Positions 1 to 9,229 of a DNA stretch of 64,000 bases are shown piece after piece. Source of the stretch: Antedon bifida (lineage: Eukaryota > Echinodermata > Crinoidea > Comatulida > Antedonidae); contig OY727094.1 of assembly GCA_963402885.1 (NCBI GenBank), positions 17,796,501 to 17,860,500 of the forward strand. Reading direction: 5' to 3'. Position numbers and translations under genes: made by a program. The notes below the pieces were generated by a model. The model did no database searches and was not told the origin of the DNA. It saw only the letters and a program-made list of their open reading frames with translations. Position 1 is the stretch's first letter. The number at the start of each line of letters is the position of its first letter.

Positions 1-235
1 CAATGCACCCATCTATGACTGGTTGATACCCTTGTTAGTTAAGTTCACTTGAAACAATTCAGATCAGTGCAACAGGCTTCTTCCCTACCAGGTCAGCTTA
101 CAGGGATTGTTTTGTGTTCTTTTTATACTAACAATGTACCCATCTATGACTGGTTTATACCCTTGTTAGTTAAGTTCACTTGAAACAATTCAGATTAGTG
201 CAACAGGCTTCCCTACCAGGTCAGCTTACAGCTAT
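1..235. repeat. Tandem duplication, ~131-bp period
   Basis: The first ~105 bases (ATGCACCCATCTATGACTGG onward) recur from about base 132 with a few substitutions and a small indel. This makes two tandem units cut by the window edge. No coding potential is seen. It lies in the intron or upstream DNA before the visible myosin exons. Confidence 0.75.
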
Positions 236-548
236 TTGTTTTCATTTGATACCTTGGCTAAACATTTTCGATATTGAATAATTAAGCAAAAACTAAAATC
301 GTTGTGTTGTATTGTTTTATAGGTTGCACTAAACATGTTACAACCTTCTTATTTGTTGTAATTTGTATTTTCCTGTATTTTTTACTATTACAATCCCAAT
401 TAAACAGCTTGCTCTAGGACTTACAATACATATACTGAAAGATGAGGGCGTATCAATTTGATCTCTGATGAGTGTGCCTACAACTGAGGGACTAGTGCTG
501 TACCGCTGTACCACGACGATCCAATCGAGTTTGAACAATACCATGAAA
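236..548. other. Intronic stretch without recognised gene
   Basis: AT-rich sequence between the tandem duplication and the tRNA-like gene. A short minus-strand open frame (338-544) has no recognisable motif and no convincing splice context, so I do not call it. Confidence 0.4.
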
Positions 549-621
549 GCCCCAGTGGTCTAATGGTTAGGACATCTGCATATCAAGCAGAAGGTTCCGG
601 GTTTGAATCTTGGTGGGGGAG
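549..621 (+). tRNA. tRNA-like sequence, anticodon ATC (Asp-like), possibly a SINE head or pseudogene
   Basis: A cloverleaf can be drawn. D-arm pairs G10-C25, U11-A24 and C12-G23 enclose the A-box-like GTGGTCTAATGGTTAGG. The anticodon stem is TCTGC/GCAGA (575-579/587-591) with a 7-base loop placing ATC at 582-584. The variable loop has 5 bases. The T-stem CCGGG/CTTGG has a TTTGAAT loop, a B box with one change. The acceptor stem pairs at about five of seven positions, and its first pair is G-A. No 3' intron is present. The fold resembles tRNA-Glu/Asp. The imperfect acceptor and unusual A34 suggest a pseudogene or a tRNA-derived SINE head rather than a working tRNA. It lies in an intron of the myosin gene. 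Confidence 0.5.
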
Positions 622-842
622 AATTTTTCTCATTCTCACAGATTTCCTCATCTTCATCGTTTCAAATAAATTAATTAAATTTCAGTATATCACCGGGCGG
701 TATAGAATTTATTCTGTGCCTGTGATGTTTATAATATATACTATATATATCCCTGTGCATACTGTACATGTTGAACACCTACACTTGCCAGTGTGTTGTT
801 TGTTATACTTGATTCTCAACGATAACTACAATTTTCTTATAG

Positions 843-1032
843 AATGTTGTACAGTGATTTTCTTAAGAGGTATGAATTATTAATAAGGTCAAACTCAGAA
901 GATGTAAAAGATTTGGATACAAAAAGTAAATGTGCTGTTATTACGAATCTGGTTTTAGCTGAAGCAGACAAAGAAAATAAAATGAAAAGCTTTTTGTTTG
1001 GAAAAACAAAGATATTCCTAACAGAGGGACAG
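843..1032 (+). CDS. Unconventional myosin, exon encoding end of motor/converter
   Basis: The exon is bounded by TTCTTATAG acceptor and GGACAG|GTACTT donor. It encodes 63 residues beginning MLYSDFLKRYELL and ending FLFGKTKIFLTEGQ. The F-x2-RY-x2-L segment followed by a GKTKIFL block is the myosin converter signature just before the lever arm. ATP-binding elements must lie upstream, outside the window. The first base completes a codon from an earlier exon, so the 843 border is internal and the ATG at 844 is not a start. Actin-based motor function is inferred from the family. Confidence 0.85.
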
Positions 1033-1759
1033 GTACTTAAAAGTAGTTTAATAATAATTTAATTATTTTATATTTGCAGTAGAATAAATTAAATTTTAAT
1101 TAGTTTAAGTGAATATTTTATGGCAAAGGAATCATTAGCAATTATTTGACTTTATACGGTCATTTTTCGCCAAGGTAAGGTGAACTAGGCAGTCTTATTA
1201 CTTAGGATAGCCGACCCAGCCAAGTTTACTTACACTTTGCTACATATTTTAATATAACAGATGTAATATAGTTCCTCGAGAAAAATATCATTCCCTCGGG
1301 GATGTCAATTTTTATATTTCACCTCTAAGCCGGCAATATCTGTATAATATAAACCTTTGCAGTAGAGCTGAATGAGTGTCGTAAAATAAACCTTTATTTT
1401 TAAAAGTAGTGCTACAGAATTATTTTTGTAGTATAAGATAGGAAATTCACCAAAATTGACTAAATAATTATGTAAAATTGAGGCATTTTTCTTTTTAAAA
1501 AAAGTATATAAATATAAAAAAGAAAAGAACAATCAATTTGACACAATTTAAAAAATACCATTTTATTAAAAATTATTACCCAGTTAAATGTGTGTAAGTC
1601 ATTGAAAATCAGTAAAATTCCTATCTTATAACATTATGAAAAAGTTGTAGCACCAAATTATAATACTTTTAGCTTTTAGTTTTTAGCTTGTCAGTGTAAA
1701 AAAGTAAGTAAGAATCTGCATCATTGTATATTTATTATATTCCGTTATTTTTCATTTAG

Positions 1760-1886
1760 TTGGATAAACTTGAAGTTGCAAGATTGAAAGAATTCAATTT
1801 AAGTGCTGGTGTAATACAGATATGGTGGAGGAAGATCCTGACAACCAAAAGTAAACAAGAGGCAGCTGTGGTCATCATTCAAGCAG
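1760..1886 (+). CDS. Unconventional myosin, IQ-motif exon 1
   Basis: TTTCATTTAG acceptor and CAAGCAG|GTATTG donor. The translation starts LDKLEVARLKEF, continues through AGVIQIWWRKIL and ends with AVVIIQA. It carries one IQ-like light-chain-binding motif and the start of a second. It joins in phase 1 to the next exon. The spacing from FLTE-x-L-x2-LE-x2-R to the IQs resembles myosin XIX, by memory of that family and not by alignment. IQ motifs bind calmodulin-type light chains and form the lever arm. Confidence 0.8.
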
Positions 1887-1985
1887 GTATTGATTGTAAT
1901 AGTGTTTTGACAAATATCTTGCAGGCATCATGCTGTTACCAAACCAAGCCACTAATTGTCACTAATTAGAATTGATATGTTGTAG

Positions 1986-2128
1986 GTTTTAGAGGCTGGA
2001 AGGTGAGAGAAGATGTAAAGAGACGACATGAGGCAGCACGTGTCATACAGTATGCTATGATTGGATATTCAATTCGTTTACACCAACGCAAGTTAGATGA
2101 ACAATTAAATGAATTGAATTCAGACGAG
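1986..2128 (+). CDS. Unconventional myosin, IQ-motif exon 2
   Basis: TATGTTGTAG acceptor and TCAGACGAG|GTAGGC donor. Together with the previous exon it reads IIQAGFRGWKVREDVKRRH, then AARVIQYAMIGYSIRLHQRK. These are the second IQ and a third, more degenerate one. It ends phase 0 in an acidic stretch (LNELNSDE). The region between exons (1887-1985) is a short intron. Confidence 0.8.
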
Positions 2129-2327
2129 GTAGGCCTTTACTTAAAACTCGCAATTTTCTTTACTGAGAGATTGCCTGTGCTTGGTTCCGCCTCATTAAAT
2201 GGTCAATCAGTTAATTTTCATGAAATATTCTCCGTATTCAAATCATAAACATTCAGTTTATGATTTTTAATCTAATTTTTTTTTTTCTTGATACAATTTA
2301 ATACAATTTAACATTTATTTTTACCAG

Positions 2328-3035
2328 TTTGCTGATTCTGATGTGCAAGAATGCAATGATGAACAATCACAACAAAACAATAGCATATTAACAGAAGGTA
2401 TACTGTCAGCAGTATCACTGGAAAATGAACCTCATGACAGTAACCTGTCAGTGATTAGTTCAAGCAATGGCACCAAAGAAATTGAAGACAAGAGAGATAA
2501 GTTTACCAGTAAAGGCACCAAAGAAGTTGAAGACAAGAGAGATAAGTTTACCAGTAAAGATAACAAAAAAATTGAAGACAATAGAGATAAGTTTACCAGT
2601 AAAGATAGCAAAGAAGTTGAAGACAAGAGAGATAAGTTTACCAGTAAAGAAGACAAGAGAGATAACTTTACCGATAAGAGCTTCAATGAAATTGAAGAAC
2701 CAGAAAATGTAAATAACAATTATAGAATACAATTTCATGAAAACGGTAACCTGAACTGTAATAGTGGTAGAAGTGAAGGAAATACAATAGTCAACATTGA
2801 ACAAAAGAAAGATGGGGATGAAATATCTCAAAAGAGCTCAAATGATCAATGTGGTACACATAAACCAATAGTTAGTGAGCACCAGAATGGTAGACATGTT
2901 GAGGAGGAGCCTGTAAATCAAGGAACTACTACCATCATTAACAAGTTTGTGCAAGTTGCAACAACTCCTGCAGTTGATATAGCTTTTGGTATTGTGTTAC
3001 TTGGTTTGTTGTATCATGGTCCAGTTAGGCTATAA
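2328..3035 (+). CDS. Unconventional myosin, terminal exon with repetitive tail and hydrophobic C-terminus
   Basis: TTTTTACCAG acceptor, open for 235 residues to TAA at 3033-3035. The tail is hydrophilic, with four 15-residue repeats of type GTKEIEDKRDKFTSK (2469-2648) plus a shorter fifth, then a Ser/Asn/Glu-rich segment. It closes with a hydrophobic stretch AFGIVLLGLLY about eight residues from the C-terminus, followed by HGPVRL. No MyTH4, FERM, SH3 or globular DIL tail is seen. A short C-terminal hydrophobic segment with a basic end fits a tail anchor. Myosin XIX binds the mitochondrial outer membrane, so an organelle-bound motor is a reasonable inference, not a demonstrated function. Confidence 0.75.
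   Translation, partial: FADSDVQECNDEQSQQNNSILTEGILSAVSLENEPHDSNLSVISSSNGTKEIEDKRDKFTSKGTKEVEDKRDKFTSKDNKKIEDNRDKFTSKDSKEVEDKRDKFTSKEDKRDNFTDKSFNEIEEPENVNNNYRIQFHENGNLNCNSGRSEGNTIVNIEQKKDGDEISQKSSNDQCGTHKPIVSEHQNGRHVEEEPVNQGTTTIINKFVQVATTPAVDIAFGIVLLGLLYHGPVRL
2469..2678 (+). repeat. In-frame 45-bp coding minisatellite
   Basis: Four full 45-bp units and a partial one, each encoding 15 residues of the form xxKEIEDKRDKFTSK. The period is a multiple of three, so copy-number change keeps the reading frame. This also explains the long spurious open frames on other frames and the opposite strand here. Confidence 0.9.
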
Positions 3036-3450
3036 CCTTTAGTCTCAAACGCTGCAAAATGGTCTACTGTATGGTTCAAAGACAAATGAAGATCGATGAC
3101 AAAGAAAGAAAGATGTTCTCAGTCACATAGTTTTGCTGTTTCAGATTGCAGTAATAGAATTTTCAATTGTTTATATATTTGTACCATCGTATACAAACAA
3201 CAAGAATTCAGAGTCTTTTTTGCTTTCATGCATGAGTAAACTTTATGAATATGAAATTATCCTAATATTAAATTTTATTATAAACAAATCATGTAAAACT
3301 AACAATATACTTTTAGTAAATAAAACTAATTCTCAGGAATATGATTTGTGATTTTCAGATTTCAATGTTGTGTTCTTTTTCTATTAAATTCTTTTTTACC
3401 CTATTGGTCACGTTGAGATTTAAAAGAAAATAAACAAACAAAAATACAAT
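3036..3450 (+). promoter_or_regulatory. Myosin 3' UTR with polyadenylation signal
   Basis: AT-rich sequence after the stop codon. A canonical AATAAA lies at 3429-3434 and is the most likely cleavage signal. No coding potential is supported in this stretch. Confidence 0.5.
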
Positions 3451-3939
3451 ACAAAAAAGTTAACAATATTGTATATCATTTATTAAAATAAAATATGAAA
3501 TATGTATTTATGTAGTAACTCTACAAATAAATGTATATTTTTGAAGTTTCAATCAGCAGTGATTAATGCATACACCACAACATTGTACTTTATCTTTACA
3601 AGACTTATCTTGATAAGTTTACAATTTTAGTCTTAGTAGCTTTTAATTTAGTAGATATACCAATGAAATATATTAAATTATGAATGTTAATGTTCAAGTA
3701 TTGCTAATAAATATACAGTGGGTTTACACATATTTCCCATGTGAAATTTTGGGTAAGCCACTAACACTAGCCATAGCCACCAAAGCACAAAATACTCATC
3801 GTAGACATGGACCATATATATACAAAAAAAACCCAGTTACAGAAAGTCCTACAACAGTCAATTACTTATTGCACAGTTCATCATAATATAACATTTTTTC
3901 TAGAAAACACGAGTCAAGCCACGTCACGCTGTGGATGTG

Positions 3940-4065
3940 ATTTGGACTGATTGGAGGCATCTGTATGGCCAGTAAAAATATCTTTTATTTTGGTGATGAA
4001 TGGGGAGAAAGGAACCATTCTGTTTTAGGTTTTCAGAGGCCTGTTGATCAGTCACACACACTAGA
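3940..4065. repeat. Dispersed duplicated segment, copy 1
   Basis: GGAGGCATCTGTATGGCCAG and the ~100 bases after it recur at 6640-6755 with scattered changes. The pair flanks the 3' end of the ROCO gene on both sides. It marks local duplication of noncoding DNA. Confidence 0.7.
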
Positions 4066-4079
4066 CAGCAGCTGATAAT

Positions 4080-4108
4080 GTTTTTGGTGTACAGAGTACA
4101 CCAAAAAC
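4080..4108. repeat. Perfect 13-bp inverted repeat (hairpin)
   Basis: GTTTTTGGTGTAC, a three-base loop AGA, then GTACACCAAAAAC. It lies between two convergent genes. No T-run or gene directly uses it. It may be incidental or a remnant of a foldback element. Confidence 0.7.
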
Positions 4109-4200
4109 TTTTGACAGTTATTATCTTCTGATTAAAAATTATTTTAAAACATGTGGTTTTGTAATCCCAATTGTTATACCAAGTACTAATCATAATAATA

Positions 4201-4315
4201 TTGATAATCATAATATTGATGCTTATGATGCACACACTATATATCATTGGCACAGTTTGATAATCATAATATTGATGCTTATGATGCACACTATATATCA
4301 TTGGCACTCAGTTTA
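4201..4315. repeat. Tandem duplication, ~58-bp period
   Basis: Two copies of a unit containing AATATTGATGCTTATGATGC and TATATATCATTGGCAC. It is noncoding and lies directly before the 44-bp satellite. Confidence 0.75.
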
Positions 4316-4344
4316 ATGTGTCAAGACATCAAAATAAACAATGC

Positions 4345-5476
4345 AAATAATGTAGGATAATTCAGTACCTCTAATTGAATTCAACAACAAATAATTTAGG
4401 ATAATTCAGTCCCTCTAATTAAATTCAACAACAAATAATTTAGGATAATTCAGTACCTCTAATTGAATTCAACAACAAATAATTTAGGATAATTCAGTAC
4501 CTCTAATTAAATTCAACAACAAATATTTTAGGATAATTCAGTCCCTCTAATTAAATTCAACAACAAATAATTTAGGATAATTCAGTACCTCTAATTGAAT
4601 TCAACAACAAATAATTTAGGATAATTCAGTACCTCTAATTGAATTCAACAACAAATAATTTAGTACCTCTAATTGAATTCAACAACAAATAATTTAGGAT
4701 AATTCAGTACCTCTAATTGAATTCAACAACAAATAATTTAGGATAATTCAGTCCCTCTAATTGAATTCAACAACAAATAATTTAGGATAATTCAGTACCT
4801 CTAATTGAATTCAACAACAAATAATTTAGGATAATTCAGTACCTCTAATTGAATTCAACAACAAATAATTTAGGATAATTCAGTACCTCTAATTGAATTC
4901 AACAACAAATAATTTAGGATAATTCAGTCCCTCTAATTGAATTCAACAACAAATAATTTAGGATAATTCAGTACCTCTAATTCAACAACAAATAATTTAG
5001 GATAATTCAGTACCTCTAATTGAATTCAACAACAAATAATTTAGGATAATTCAGTCCCTCTAATTGAATTCAACAACAAATAATTTAGGATAATTCAGTA
5101 CCTCTAATTGAATTCAACAACAAATAATTTAGGATAATTCAGTACCTCTAATTGAATTCAACAACAAATAATTTAGGATAATTCAGTCCCTCTAATTGAT
5201 TCAACAACAAATAATTTAGGATAATTCAGTCCCTCTAATTGAATTCAACAACAAATAATTTAGGATAATTCAGTCCCTCTAATTGAATTCAACAACAAAT
5301 AATTTAGGATAATTCAGTCCCTCTAATTCAACAACAAATAATTTAGGATAATTCAGTCCCTCTAATTGAATTCAACAACAAATAATTTAGGATAATTCAG
5401 TACCTCTAATTGAATTCAACAACAAATAATTTAGGATAATTCAGTCCCTCTAATTAAATTCAACAACAAATAATTT
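4345..5476. repeat. 44-bp minisatellite A, about 26 copies
   Basis: Unit of about 44 bp containing TTTAGGATAATTCAG, CTCTAATTGAATTC and AACAACAAATAA. Units alternate between GTACCTC and GTCCCTC variants. A few are shortened by loss of GAATT. The array fills the intergenic space between the 3' ends of the two convergent genes. Confidence 0.95.
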
Positions 5477-5920
5477 CATGAGATGAAAATATGTTCATTT
5501 GTTCCACTGCACAAATATAATACATTTGATTGGACGATTGTGGGTCATATGACATTAACTAAATGTACTACAGTATGGCACTGCAATTCAGTTTTATGTT
5601 AGATGGAGATTGAGCAACTATACACGCTTGAGAAGAGTCCAGGCTGTTGATTGATTAAGCAACCTGTAGTGTCCTGCTGTCTATTTGTTCTACTCCTATG
5701 TCCAAAATTGGAATACTGCCTTAATGGCATCATTATATATTATCAATAACAATCAAGATTTAACCAGATACAAAAATACATACAAATATAAAAATATTTT
5801 GTCATTCACGTTTGGGTACTTGACCTATATTAGAGTACTTGTATTCTTTTGGTCTATTAAGACATAGTTTAAAGATTTTGCACTTTTAAAAACATTGTTT
5901 CAATAGATCTTCTTGATTGT
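5477..5920. other. Intergenic stretch, nothing recognised
   Basis: Unique-looking AT-rich sequence between the 44-bp satellite and the 3' end of the ROCO gene. The short plus-strand open frame at 5685-5867 has no motif. Confidence 0.4.
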
Positions 5921-5922
5921 CT

Positions 5923-5928
5923 TTTATT
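5923..5928 (-). promoter_or_regulatory. Polyadenylation signal of the ROCO gene
   Basis: TTTATT on the + strand, which is AATAAA on the coding strand. It lies about 80 bases after the TAG stop codon at 6006-6008. This is the nearest canonical signal and a plausible transcript end. Confidence 0.45.
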
Positions 5929-6005
5929 AACTATGTATCTCCTATTGTTCATACAAATTGTTTATTTGTTGAACACAGTTACCATATAACTGCAGTTCAT
6001 ATGGT

Positions 6006-6289
6006 CTACTGTAGGTTTTCAATAGACACTTTGGTTTCTAGTAATTCTACAATATCCATTCTCTCAACTGCTCTCAAGGCTTTTATTACTTCCTCTCGTT
6101 GGTTGACATCTCTTCCTTGCTTACATCGCCATTGCACCAGTGATTCCATCGTTGCTTCGACAGTCAGTGCTGAAAACCTTTTCTCAGTTTGTGATAGCTT
6201 AACATCAGCAATACCAAGATGCCTACAGAAATTCTTCCAATCTATCATCTTCTCAGAAATTATCAGGAAGTCCAAGTCTGTTAAGCATC
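6006..6289 (-). CDS. ROCO gene terminal exon: last death domain and stop
   Basis: Acceptor GTTTTTACAG, then GCLTDLDFLIISEKMIDW and a death-domain fold pattern: WKNFCRHLGI (helix 2), an acidic turn, MESLVQWR with the conserved Trp (helix 5), then EEVIKALRAVERMDIVELL (helix 6). It ends SIENLQ followed by TAG at 6006-6008. It is clearly diverged from the neighbouring death-domain exons, so it is an older member of the array. It joins in phase 1 from 7126. Confidence 0.85.
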
Positions 6290-6639
6290 CTGTAAAAACA
6301 CATTTAATTGACTTCATTAAATAAAACACATTTGGTTGTTTTTCTTCAAACATCGAGGTGCTGAAATTAAGGAACATTTCTGGAATGTAACATTCTATTT
6401 GTATTGGCAGAAATCATGAATAATGCATGAGTCTAATTACTAATTCTTTTCCTATTGTATTAGAATTACAAGATAGCTAACATATTTCCTGAATACAAGA
6501 GAACTTAACCCTCGAAAATATACAAAATGTGTATGCTTCCTTATGTAAAATACCTATTGCACAATTTCATCACAATATAACATAATTAGTTTCATAAATA
6601 TTTGATTTTCCCCCTGAAACATAATGGGTCAATATTGGA

Positions 6640-6755
6640 TGTGGTTTACTGATTGGAGGCATCTGTATGGCCAGTAAAAATACACTTGTTTTATTGATGA
6701 ATGGGAAGAAAGGGACCATTCTCTTTTAGGTTTTTTTCAGATGCGTGTTCATTTT
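6640..6755. repeat. Dispersed duplicated segment, copy 2
   Basis: Counterpart of 3940-4065, sharing GGAGGCATCTGTATGGCCAG and the following ~90 bases. It lies in the last intron of the ROCO gene. Confidence 0.7.
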
Positions 6756-7125
6756 AGATACAGTGACACAGTTTTGTTTGTTTTGTTTTTATATATTTAG
6801 GCAAATTTCCAAGGATAACTATCATTCTTTAAGATGGCAATCCCGTTCACAAGACAAACATATACACATGATGCTCTACATAAACAAAGTCTTATTACAA
6901 ATTTTTGCGAGTGAAGTTGTATTTGTCATTATTAAAAATCCTGACATTTGACAGGACTTGAACCCAGGACCCATGGATTGGTAGCCAAATTGGTAGCAAG
7001 CTTAATCATGTTTAAACATTTCTTGTTTATTAATGATTGCTGATGACAATATAAAATAGTGGTTATTTCTACAGTAGTTTCAGGTATACAAATAATATTT
7101 TTTTTAAATAATAATCATTACCCAC

Positions 7126-7449
7126 CTTGTCCTGATTGGTCTGTAAACACTGGAACTTCTGAACTGACATCATCTTTGTATCCATGTCTTGTACACAGGC
7201 TATCAGCTAAATCAACACGTTCTTGTTGTTTTAAAGCCTTGATCATTGTAGGTAGTTGATGTGCCTCTGCATGTTGCCAGCTATTTCTCCATTGAACCAA
7301 TACCTCCATCATGGCATCTTCTACATGTTTGTTTTTGCCTGCAATTTTACCAACGTTTTCCCATTTGATTCCAAGTCGCACTGCTAGTCTTCTCCAACTT
7401 TCATCTAAATTGTCACAGATGAATAGCAGATCTTGATCATCAAAACAAG
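7126..7449 (-). CDS. ROCO gene exon: death domain (copy A)
   Basis: A 324-nt exon in phases 1-1, with acceptor TTTCACAG and donor GGACAAG|GTGGGT. The domain shows SWRRLAVRLGIKWENVGK (helices 1-2), VEDAMMEVLVQWRNSW with the conserved Trp (helix 5), and LPTMIKALKQQERVDLAD (helix 6), then a short charged tail. It is almost identical to the exon at 7943-8266: I count four differing residues in about 107. Confidence 0.9.
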
Positions 7450-7942
7450 CTGTGAAATAACAAAAGCAATAAGGTAATGAGTTCTGTTTCAATTAAATTC
7501 AACTCCCTATTCCATTCAATATTTTATTTCGGAATCTCTCATCCATAGAAAATAAACATAATTTTGTATCAATTAACAAATTTAAATAATTTTGTTTGTT
7601 TTGTTTTTATATATTTAGGCAAATTTCCAAGGATAACCATAAGCGAATTTATCCACTATCCAACTTAAAGGTGGCAATCCACAAGACAAACATATACACA
7701 AGATGCTCTACATAAACAAAGTCTTATTACAAAACTTTGCGAGTGCAGTTGTATTTGTCATTATAAAAAAATCCTGACATATGAAAGGACTTGAACCCAG
7801 GACGCATGGATTGGTAGCAAGCTTAATCATGTTTAAACATTTCTTGTTTATCAAATGATTGCTAATGATAATATAAAATAGTGATTATTTCTAAAGTAGT
7901 ATCAGGTAATATATTTTTTTTAAAATAATAAGCGTTATCCAC

Positions 7943-8266
7943 CTTGTCCTGATTGGTCTGTAAACACTGGAACTTCTGAACTGACATCATCTTTGTATCC
8001 ATGTCTTGTACACAGGCTATCAGCTAAATCAACACGTCCTTGTTGTTTTAAAGCCTTTATCATTGTAGGTAGTTGATATGCTTCTGCATGTTGCCAGCTA
8101 TTTCTCCATTGAACCAAAACTTCCATCATGGCATCTTCTACATGTTTGTTTTTGCCTGCAATTTTACCAATGTTTTCCCATTTGATTCCAAGTCGCACTG
8201 CTAGTCTTCTCCAACTTTCACCTAAGTTGTCACAGATGAATAGAAGATCTTGATCATCAAAACAAG
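7943..8266 (-). CDS. ROCO gene exon: death domain (copy B)
   Basis: A 324-nt exon in phases 1-1, with acceptor TTTCACAG and donor GGACAAG|GTGGAT (weak after GT). It is the same domain as copy A, with D-to-G, V-to-I, H-to-Y and E-to-G replacements. The frame is intact, so both copies can be included in one transcript without a shift. They could give a two-domain array or be used alternatively. Confidence 0.9.
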
Positions 8267-8717
8267 CTGTGAAATAATAAAAATAATATCAAGAGAATGC
8301 TTTGTTAAAATTAATATATTATTGATTAATTATATCATAAGAAGGAAATTTATTAAACAATAAAACATTTAATAGACATTCTATTTTTATTGCCGGTAAG
8401 AGTGATTTTTTTTCTTATCAGGTTAAGGTAGAAATCCTAATAATCCATGAGCCTACAGTAATTATTAATTATTTTCTATAAAGAACTATAAGATAGCTGC
8501 CCTTCCTAAATATAATTAAGCACTCTAACCCTCTAAAAAATCAAGGATTTCAGTTTTATAGATTGCAGAAAACCATTGCTGTATGCTTATAGAAGCACTT
8601 AAAATGCCCCAATTAATGGCATAATCAACTTCATGAATTATTCAGGATTTCTTCTTGAAAATGATGGGAAAAAGTAATGATGCCGGCATTCAGGCTATAT
8701 ATATGAATGCAATATAC

Positions 8718-8977
8718 CTGAATGTTTGATAATCTCTGGCAGTTCATCCTTAATGTATTTCTCAAACTGCTTAGCAAGATCATTACGACCATGTTGTCTT
8801 AGTGCAGTGCATAATACTTGTTGCTGACCATGTTTGCTGTAGCTTTATCTGTCTGCTTTTCATTATCAAATATAGTATTCACCTTAGACCATGTAAGCCC
8901 CAAACGAACACCAAATCGTCTGCAGGAAAGATCCATCTCTCTGGACACTTTGTCAATAGTTAGGTCATCCACATAGT
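8718..8977 (-). pseudogene. ROCO gene death-domain exon, frame-disrupted
   Basis: Acceptor TTGATACAG, donor CATTCAG|GTATAT. The first part reads YVDDLTIDKVSREMDLSC, then FGVRLGLTWSKV, as in other death domains. The frame then runs into TAA after NKYYALH. The helix-6 part (VLCTALRQHGRNDLAKQFEK) is present in another frame. Exon length (260) breaks the 1-1 phase rule of its neighbours. The segment holding the conserved Trp of helix 5 seems deleted (about ten residues, not a multiple of three bases). If included, this exon would truncate the protein before three death domains. It may be skipped, a pseudo-exon, or an assembly error. Confidence 0.7.
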
Positions 8978-9070
8978 CTGTATCAAAAAGCAAAATTATG
9001 AATCAATTGTGTTTTTAATCCTATTAAAAAAGTAGGTTAAACATAATCATTATTTTATCCTAATTGATAC

Positions 9071-9229
9071 CTTTGTTATCCTTGACATCTGACATCTTCC
9101 TTAGTTTACTAGATCCTTTAACTTTTGATTTTAAAGATGTTTTATGAGCCTTAGCAACGGTATCGGTATCGTCAGTATCAGATTCTGGATCTATTTCCTT
9201 CTGTCTACCAGCTTCCTTTGAGGGAGAAG
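9071..9229 (-). CDS. ROCO gene exon: charged linker 2
   Basis: Acceptor GTCGTTTTAG, donor AACAAAG|GTATCA, phases 1-1. It encodes an acidic DPESDTDDTDTV patch followed by a lysine-rich stretch ending VKDNKG. No fold is recognised, and the region is probably disordered. Its end resembles that of the next upstream exon (KKDNKG), which suggests the two linker exons share an origin. Confidence 0.8.

Larger units (their letters stand above)
6772..8275. repeat. Tandem segmental duplication carrying a death-domain exon
   Basis: Bases from about 6772 to 7460 recur from about 7590 to 8275. The offset is 817 bp and is the same for both exon borders. Intron sequence (GTTTTATATATTTAGGCAAA and onward) and exon are both duplicated. 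The intron parts have more differences than the exon. Confidence 0.9.

Noticed and set aside
563-883. 106-residue plus-strand frame
   Set aside because: It overlaps the tRNA-like sequence and runs into the acceptor of the myosin exon; no motif.
2432-2831. Two minus-strand and one plus-strand extra frames over the myosin tail
   Set aside because: Shadows of the 45-bp coding repeat; the + frame continuing from spliced IQ exons is the real one.
4345-5476. CRISPR-like array
   Set aside because: Units are contiguous with no unique spacers, and the host is a eukaryote; it is a minisatellite. The same applies to the arrays at 10.4, 16.3, 18.9 and 22.6 kb.
6959-7000. tRNA-like TGACAGGACTTGAACCCAGGA (also at 7777-7800)
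   Set aside because: Only a B-box-like stretch on the minus strand; no A box or cloverleaf found. Possibly an old SINE scrap carried in the 817-bp duplication.
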